Assembly (NCBI GenBank): GCA_027023325.1
Contig: JALVVQ010000054.1
Coordinates: 1-17,008, forward strand
Direction of reading: 5' to 3'
Source: Campylobacteraceae bacterium
GTDB taxonomy: Bacteria; Campylobacterota; Campylobacteria; Campylobacterales; Sulfurovaceae
DNA: 17,008 bases
The position numbers and the translations under genes were made by a program. Under the pieces are notes generated by a model. The model was not told the DNA's origin. It saw only the letters and a list, made by a program, of their open reading frames with translations, and searched no databases. This document shows, one piece after another, positions 13,440 through 17,008 of this stretch; within the stretch, counting starts at the first letter, position 1, and every line of letters begins with the position of its first letter.

Positions 13440-13835
13440 TCACCTAGTCAAAAGCCAACGCTCCAGTATAATCTTGGCTGCGATAGAGTCTATCCTGCCG
13501 TCTCGCTTTTGCTTGACCACACCTGCCATCTGCGCTTTGGCTTCCATACTGCTGCCCTGTTCGTCTTGATACTGCACTGCTATCGTCTCCGGTAGCGATA
13601 ACAGAGAGACGAAATGCATGATGCGCCGCTCCATCTCTGCCTCACTGCTGCCACCTTTGGGCAGGCCTACCACCAGCGTATCGATCTCCCACTCCTGCAA
13701 AAATGCCCGTACATCCCGTGCTGCCTGATTGCGGTTTTTTCGCAGGATCGCTTCCTGAGGCAGTATAATAGAGCCATCCAAACAGATCGCAACCCCTATG
13801 CGTTTGAGTCCTACATCAATCGCTGCTACTTTCAT
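13440..13835 (-). CDS. ruvX: Putative pre-16S rRNA nuclease (YqgF/RuvX, RNase H fold)
   Basis: The 131-aa protein is a compact YqgF-family RNase H-like protein. In E. coli YqgF is needed for 16S rRNA 5'-end maturation; the alternative Holliday-junction resolvase role behind the name ruvX is less certain. Visible landmarks are AIDVGLKRIGVAI with Asp7, LVVGLPKGGSSEAEM (54-68), QYQDEQGSSMEA with Glu92 (88-99) and a C-terminal DSIAAKIILERWL with Asp116, giving the expected acidic active site. It starts 2 nt after the nagZ stop and is probably co-transcribed with it. In many Campylobacterota this gene directly follows dprA; here about 2.5 kb lie between them. Confidence 0.92.
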   Translation of the reverse strand: MKVAAIDVGLKRIGVAICLDGSIILPQEAILRKNRNQAARDVRAFLQEWEIDTLVVGLPKGGSSEAEMERRIMHFVSLLSLPETIAVQYQDEQGSSMEAKAQMAGVVKQKRDGRIDSIAAKIILERWLLTR

Positions 13836-13837
13836 CT

Positions 13838-14932
13838 CTATCTTCCCAGCCCTATCTTGGATTTCATCGCACCAATGCGCCTGTTGGCACGCTCGATACT
13901 CTCCTGCCTAATCTCTCCTTTGGAGAGCAATGACTTGACGATAGAAACAAGTTTTTGGATACTCACCTCATGTTTGGGGTCAAGCTGGTTGCCAAAGAGC
14001 AGGATATCTACCCCTGCATTGATTGCCAATCGGACTGTTTCTCTCAAAGAATAGTGTTTGCTAATCGCATACATCTGTAGGTCATCCGTGATCACCACCC
14101 CTTGATATCCCAGCTTTCCCCGAAGCAGTCCGCTGACTGTGTTGCGGGAGAGCGAAGCTGGATAGCGCTTGTCTATGTTTCGATTGAACACATGTGCCAC
14201 CATCACAGAGTCTGCTTTGCCTGACTTGATTACTTGTCTAAACGGCTCCAGCTCTTTCTTGCTCCAGGTCTGGCTGATATCAACAAAACCCTTGTGGGAA
14301 TCCTTCAGGCTGGAGCCATGTCCGGGAAAATGCTTGAGCGAAGTAAGCACCCTCTCTGCATGCATCGCATTGATAAATATCTTATCAAAGAGCGCCACAC
14401 GGTCTGCTCTGCTGCCATAGCTCCTACCGAGCTTGTAGATGACCCTGTTTTGTCTATTGACTGCCATATCTGCCACGGGTGCTAAGTTGAAATTGATTCC
14501 TACGCTACGCAGCTCACGGGCCATTTTTTGATACTCTTTTTTAGCCACATCCATCGTCTTTCTACCCAGCACAGAGGCCTTGGCATAGCGACCATAGAAG
14601 CCATCCTTGCGTTTGAGTCGCTGGACTCTGCCACCCTCTTGATCCACAGCGATGAGCGGCTGATGGGCACAGCTGCTACTGAGTCTCTTTGTCAGTCGCT
14701 TCAGTTGAGCAGGAGAGCTGATATTTTTTGCTCTGCTGTGACGGGTCGGATGGCGCTCAAACAGCAGTACCCCTCCCAGTCCTTCTTTGCATATATCATG
14801 CACTATCTTGCTGTTGCTATCAATAGTCGTCCCGTAAAATCCAAGGACAAACATAGTGGCAATCTTCTGATCGAGTGTTTTGGCATAGACACTTCCCAAA
14901 AGAAGTGAGAGTAGTAGGAAATATTTTTTCAT
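13838..14932 (-). CDS. nagZ: Beta-N-acetylhexosaminidase, GH3 family (NagZ-like), exported
   Basis: The product is 364 aa from the ATG at 14932, chosen because it begins a signal peptide (MKKYFLLLSLLLGSVYA). A longer reading from 14989 would put 19 non-signal residues in front and run through the likely promoter. The GH3 barrel shows LIAVDQEGGRVQRLK (93-107), INFNLAPVADM (146-156), LKHFPGHGSSLKDSHKGF with Lys200, His201 and the NagZ-type Asp211/His213 acid-base dyad, AHVFN (246-250), and VVITDDLQMYAI with the nucleophile Asp at 283 or 284. NagZ cleaves N-acetylglucosamine from anhydromuropeptides. The enteric enzyme is cytosolic, but this one has a signal sequence and so probably acts in the periplasm. 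The ribosome binding site is weak. nagZ and ruvX form a leftward pair. Confidence 0.9.
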   Translation of the reverse strand: MKKYFLLLSLLLGSVYAKTLDQKIATMFVLGFYGTTIDSNSKIVHDICKEGLGGVLLFERHPTRHSRAKNISSPAQLKRLTKRLSSSCAHQPLIAVDQEGGRVQRLKRKDGFYGRYAKASVLGRKTMDVAKKEYQKMARELRSVGINFNLAPVADMAVNRQNRVIYKLGRSYGSRADRVALFDKIFINAMHAERVLTSLKHFPGHGSSLKDSHKGFVDISQTWSKKELEPFRQVIKSGKADSVMVAHVFNRNIDKRYPASLSRNTVSGLLRGKLGYQGVVITDDLQMYAISKHYSLRETVRLAINAGVDILLFGNQLDPKHEVSIQKLVSIVKSLLSKGEIRQESIERANRRIGAMKSKIGLGR

Positions 14933-14938
14933 GCTCGT

Positions 14939-14944
14939 ATTATA
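14939..14944 (-). promoter_or_regulatory. Candidate -10 box for nagZ-ruvX, placed for a leaderless start
   Basis: A perfect TATAAT on the minus strand is followed by six bases (ACGAGC) and then the nagZ ATG at 14932. With the usual ~7-nt spacing, transcription would start on or next to the A of ATG. Confidence 0.5.
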
Positions 14945-14973
14945 CCCATTAACATTGAGTTTATCATCTGTGG

Positions 14974-14979
14974 TATAAT
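14974..14979 (+). promoter_or_regulatory. Extended -10 promoter for the two thioredoxin-like genes
   Basis: TGGTATAAT, a TGn-extended -10 with a perfect TATAAT at 14974-14979, lies 27 nt before the ATG at 15007. The leader contains GAAGGAAG as ribosome binding site. It is divergent from and 30-40 bp away from the nagZ -10. Confidence 0.6.
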
Positions 14980-15006
14980 TTTGGAACATAAAAATGAAGG
15001 AAGTCC

Positions 15007-15720
15007 ATGAAATTGATTCAAATATTCACCGCTTTAGTGTTGCTGGCATCACTGGGATATGCAGAAAGCGCCACTACAGGCAAAAAGCTTCTCAAACCCG
15101 ATAGTACCAAAAAACAGACAAAAAAGCTTCCAGCATGGATGCTTCAGGATGAATTTACCGTCTCGACTGTTGATGGCAAGCGCATACATCTTCTTTCTAC
15201 CAAAAAAGGGTTTACTTTTGATGACAGTAAAGGCAAGGTAACCCTGCTGGTCGTATGGAAAATGGACTGCAAAAGCTGCCCTAAATGGCTCGAAGAGATA
15301 GAAGCACTCCAGCAGGCTTTTCCAAACAAGGTCAAAGTTGTAGCACTGGAGATGGGCAATACACAGAAAAAACAGCTTGAAAAACTGGTCAAACAGAAAA
15401 AAGCCAGTGGCAAAGCAGTCAAGAGGATCATAGAAAAAAACGAATCTAATATCAAAGCTTTCGCCAAAAAGCATCACTTAAACTTTCCTATCATCTCAGT
15501 ACTCTCCAACCAGGGAAACCTCGCTTTTACAATGCAGACACTCTATAAATATCAGTTTAACAAGCCTCGAGGAAAAGCCAAGCGAGGCGGTGGACTTCCC
15601 TTTACTGTTGTCTTCGGCTACGAAGGTCAAACAGCTGGTATCACTGCCGGCATTTCGGACAAGAAAGCCTATAAAGCATATATTCAGAAGCTTATCGCAC
15701 ATTATGACAAAAAGAACTAA
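15007..15720 (+). CDS. Exported thioredoxin-fold (TlpA-like) protein with CKSC motif
   Basis: The 237-aa product has a signal peptide (residues 1-19, ending SLGYA), a Lys-rich stretch (~25-42) and a thioredoxin-like domain from ~47. The redox motif is C88-K-S-C91 in VVWKMDCKSCPKW. The cis-proline loop is GGGLPFT (Pro198), followed by a FGYEGQ strand-turn. A Lys-rich insertion (~118-155: KKQLEKLVKQKKASGKAVKRI) separates the beta3-alpha3 region and is longer than in standard TlpA/ResA proteins. CKSC is not typical of cytochrome-c thioreductases (CPPC, CEPC), so redox partner and direction are open. AAGGAAG precedes the start; the next gene begins 6 nt after its stop. Confidence 0.8.
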   Translation: MKLIQIFTALVLLASLGYAESATTGKKLLKPDSTKKQTKKLPAWMLQDEFTVSTVDGKRIHLLSTKKGFTFDDSKGKVTLLVVWKMDCKSCPKWLEEIEALQQAFPNKVKVVALEMGNTQKKQLEKLVKQKKASGKAVKRIIEKNESNIKAFAKKHHLNFPIISVLSNQGNLAFTMQTLYKYQFNKPRGKAKRGGGLPFTVVFGYEGQTAGITAGISDKKAYKAYIQKLIAHYDKKN

Positions 15721-15726
15721 GGAAAC

Positions 15727-16296
15727 ATGATGAAAAAACTATTCTATTTTTTAACCATACTACTGATTAGCACCGGCATCGCACAGGCTGCCTCGGACAA
15801 TACCATCACCCTCAAAACTATCAACGACAAAACGATCCATATCGTCGGTACCGAAAAGGGATTTACCATTCCTGAGTACAAAGGAAAGATTCTTTTCGTG
15901 GAGTTTTGGGGCACACACTGTCCTCCCTGTCTCATGTCTATTCCTCACTATATCGAGTTGACCAAGAAATACAAAAATGAAATGTCCATGCTCGCAGTGG
16001 AAGTCCAGGCCACCCCCAAAGAGAAGCTTAAAGCCTTTGCCAAAGCCAAAGGGATGAACTACGATATCGTAGACTACAAAAGCGGCTATACCTTCGTAGA
16101 GTACATTACCCAAAGAGCAGGATGGACAGGCTCCATCCCACTACTGCTGATCCTAGATCAGGAGGGTGTGGTGCAGATCGTACAACCAGGACTCATTCCG
16201 CAAGAGAACCTAGAGAAAGTCATACAGGATATGATCGCTAAAAAAAGCAAAGCTGTCACTCCCGTGACTGAGGCAAATACTAGCACTCAGAAATAA
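15727..16296 (+). CDS. Exported TlpA/ResA-like thiol-disulfide oxidoreductase with CPPC motif
   Basis: The 189-aa product has a signal peptide (1-21, ending GIAQA) and a thioredoxin domain with EFWGTHCPPCLMSIP (C65, C68), an AVEVQAT strand, and the cis-Pro loop GSIPLLLILDQEG (Pro138). CPPC resembles periplasmic TlpA/ResA/CcmG reductants, which keep apocytochrome c or copper-site thiols reduced. It forms a tandem pair with the preceding gene: both share a K-x-I-H-[IL]-x-[GS]T-[EK]KGFT segment before the active site, pointing to duplication. The SD AAGGA overlaps the upstream stop. An ATG two codons apart (15727 or 15730) could be the start. The C-terminal tail (~172-189) is Ser/Thr-rich and non-conserved in appearance. 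Confidence 0.88.
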   Translation: MMKKLFYFLTILLISTGIAQAASDNTITLKTINDKTIHIVGTEKGFTIPEYKGKILFVEFWGTHCPPCLMSIPHYIELTKKYKNEMSMLAVEVQATPKEKLKAFAKAKGMNYDIVDYKSGYTFVEYITQRAGWTGSIPLLLILDQEGVVQIVQPGLIPQENLEKVIQDMIAKKSKAVTPVTEANTSTQK

Positions 16297-16302
16297 ATCT
16301 CA

Positions 16303-16331
16303 GAGGGATCAGATCAGAGAGACGATCCCTC
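16303..16331. terminator. Hairpin at the convergent end of the thioredoxin pair and dprA
   Basis: GAGGGATC (16303-16310) and GATCCCTC (16324-16331) form a perfect 8-bp stem with a 13-nt loop, overlapping the last dprA codons. No U-tract follows on either strand, so it is at best a weak bidirectional terminator. Confidence 0.3.
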
Positions 16332-17008
16332 CCTCTATCCTCACGATCCCTTCCAATTCAGCCATATAGACCCGATCCCCAAACCGCGTAACCACGCTGT
16401 CGAGGGTAGGATGCTTTTGGCAAAAGTAGTAAAACGCATCTTTGGGAAGTGCCATATCCGTCTCCACACCAAAACGAGCAGCAAAGTCCTCTACGGCATA
16501 GATCGGTTGTGCGAGCCCTTCTCTCAATAGCGTATTGGTACCCATACTCTCTCCTACTCTCTGAGAAAGTACAAAGATCTCCTTGCCCATCTCTAGTGCA
16601 TATTCCACCGAACGCATCGAGCCACTGCCCGCCTCTGCCTCCGTCACTACCAATACATCACCCAGTGCAACCACGATCTCATTGCGCAAGACAAAGCTCC
16701 AGTTGGTGGCTTTAAACCCCTCGTCAAACTGACTCAGTGTCAAGCCCTGTGCTTCAATGTCAGCTATCAACTCACGATTGACTGCGGGGTAGCGGATATC
16801 GATACCCGAGGGCAATACAGCAATCGTATTGTCAGCCCCTGAACCTAGGTGGGCAATGGCATCCACTCCCATCGCAGCACCACTCACCGTCACCACCCCT
16901 CTCTTCGCCAATGCAGCTGCGATATCCTGCGTGTACTGGCGTGTGTACGAAGAGGGTCTGCGTGATCCCACGATAGAGACTTTGGGTCGCTCCAGCAGTG
17001 AGAGCTCA
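16309..17008 (-). CDS. dprA: DNA-processing protein DprA (5' partial)
   Basis: DprA binds incoming single-stranded DNA and loads RecA during natural transformation. The frame is open to the right edge of the window, so the N-terminus is missing; 232 residues are visible. The GTG at 16971 is an internal Val within PKVSIVGSRRPSSY, not a start. The extended Rossmann core shows VGSRRPSSY, TVSGAAMGVDAIAH, IAVLPSGIDIRYPAVNREL, FVLRNEIVVALGDVLVVTEA, GSGSMRSVEYALEMGKEIFVL and TNTLLREG. The last ~45 residues (AFYYFCQKHPTLDSVVTRFGDRVYMAELEGIVRIEGG) resemble the winged-helix module at the end of DprA proteins. The gene is convergent with the thioredoxin pair; its presence suggests competence for DNA uptake. 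Confidence 0.93.
   Translation of the reverse strand, partial: ELSLLERPKVSIVGSRRPSSYTRQYTQDIAAALAKRGVVTVSGAAMGVDAIAHLGSGADNTIAVLPSGIDIRYPAVNRELIADIEAQGLTLSQFDEGFKATNWSFVLRNEIVVALGDVLVVTEAEAGSGSMRSVEYALEMGKEIFVLSQRVGESMGTNTLLREGLAQPIYAVEDFAARFGVETDMALPKDAFYYFCQKHPTLDSVVTRFGDRVYMAELEGIVRIEGGIVSLI

Noticed and set aside
14933..14989. Upstream start for nagZ at 14989
   Set aside because: The extra 19 residues precede an obvious signal peptide, have no ribosome binding site and run through the TATAAT box.
16309..16971. GTG at 16971 as the dprA start
   Set aside because: The frame continues upstream to the window edge with family-like residues (ERPKVSIVGSRRPS), and this GTG is the Val of the conserved core strand.

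Overview
The window looks like chromosomal DNA from a Campylobacterota bacterium (formerly Epsilonproteobacteria), most like the Sulfurovum/Sulfurimonas group. The strongest marker is the cluster rppH-lysC-hobA-holB-folP. HobA is a DnaA-binding initiation factor known essentially only from this phylum, the DNA polymerase delta-prime subunit is a short ~205-residue form, and the dihydropteroate synthase carries a long N-terminal extension. The genus is an inference; no rRNA gene or other formal marker is present.

Layout. Positions 1-939 hold the 3' end of an SdrD/Cna-B-like surface protein, which enters from the left edge, followed closely by a small outer-membrane beta-barrel protein. Positions 1094-8081 are a long leftward run of eight tightly packed genes: rppH, lysC, hobA, holB, folP, a membrane-anchored SPOR protein, trpE and aroE. 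Gaps are -4 to +23 bp except for a 72-bp AT-rich gap with a TATAAT box before the SPOR gene. The run mixes RNA decay, aspartate-family, folate and aromatic/tryptophan biosynthesis with replication initiation and polymerase loading. A 105-bp divergent promoter region (8082-8186) separates it from hemW (rightward). A small putative lipoprotein gene then runs leftward.

Positions 9587-12484 are the most unusual part. The overlapping operon tatB-tatC-queA is bracketed by two non-coding MITE-like elements (164 and 204 bp). They share about 17 bp of terminal inverted repeat (GGGCACCTCTAATAATA-like), have different interiors, and each is flanked by its own 4-bp target duplication (TTTA; ATAA). The left element lies where the -35 region of the tatB promoter should be. 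The right element's target duplication contains the queA stop codon. TatC itself has an unusually long first periplasmic loop.

Positions 12555-17008 hold an NlpC/P60-SPOR lipoprotein (rightward), then nagZ-ruvX (leftward), two tandem thioredoxin-fold exported proteins (rightward, CKSC then CPPC), and the 3' part of dprA (leftward, running off the right edge). NagZ, the NlpC/P60 lipoprotein and the SPOR proteins all concern peptidoglycan; TatBC and the thioredoxin-like proteins concern the cell envelope and periplasm. No tRNA, rRNA, CRISPR array, prophage gene or intact transposase was seen.
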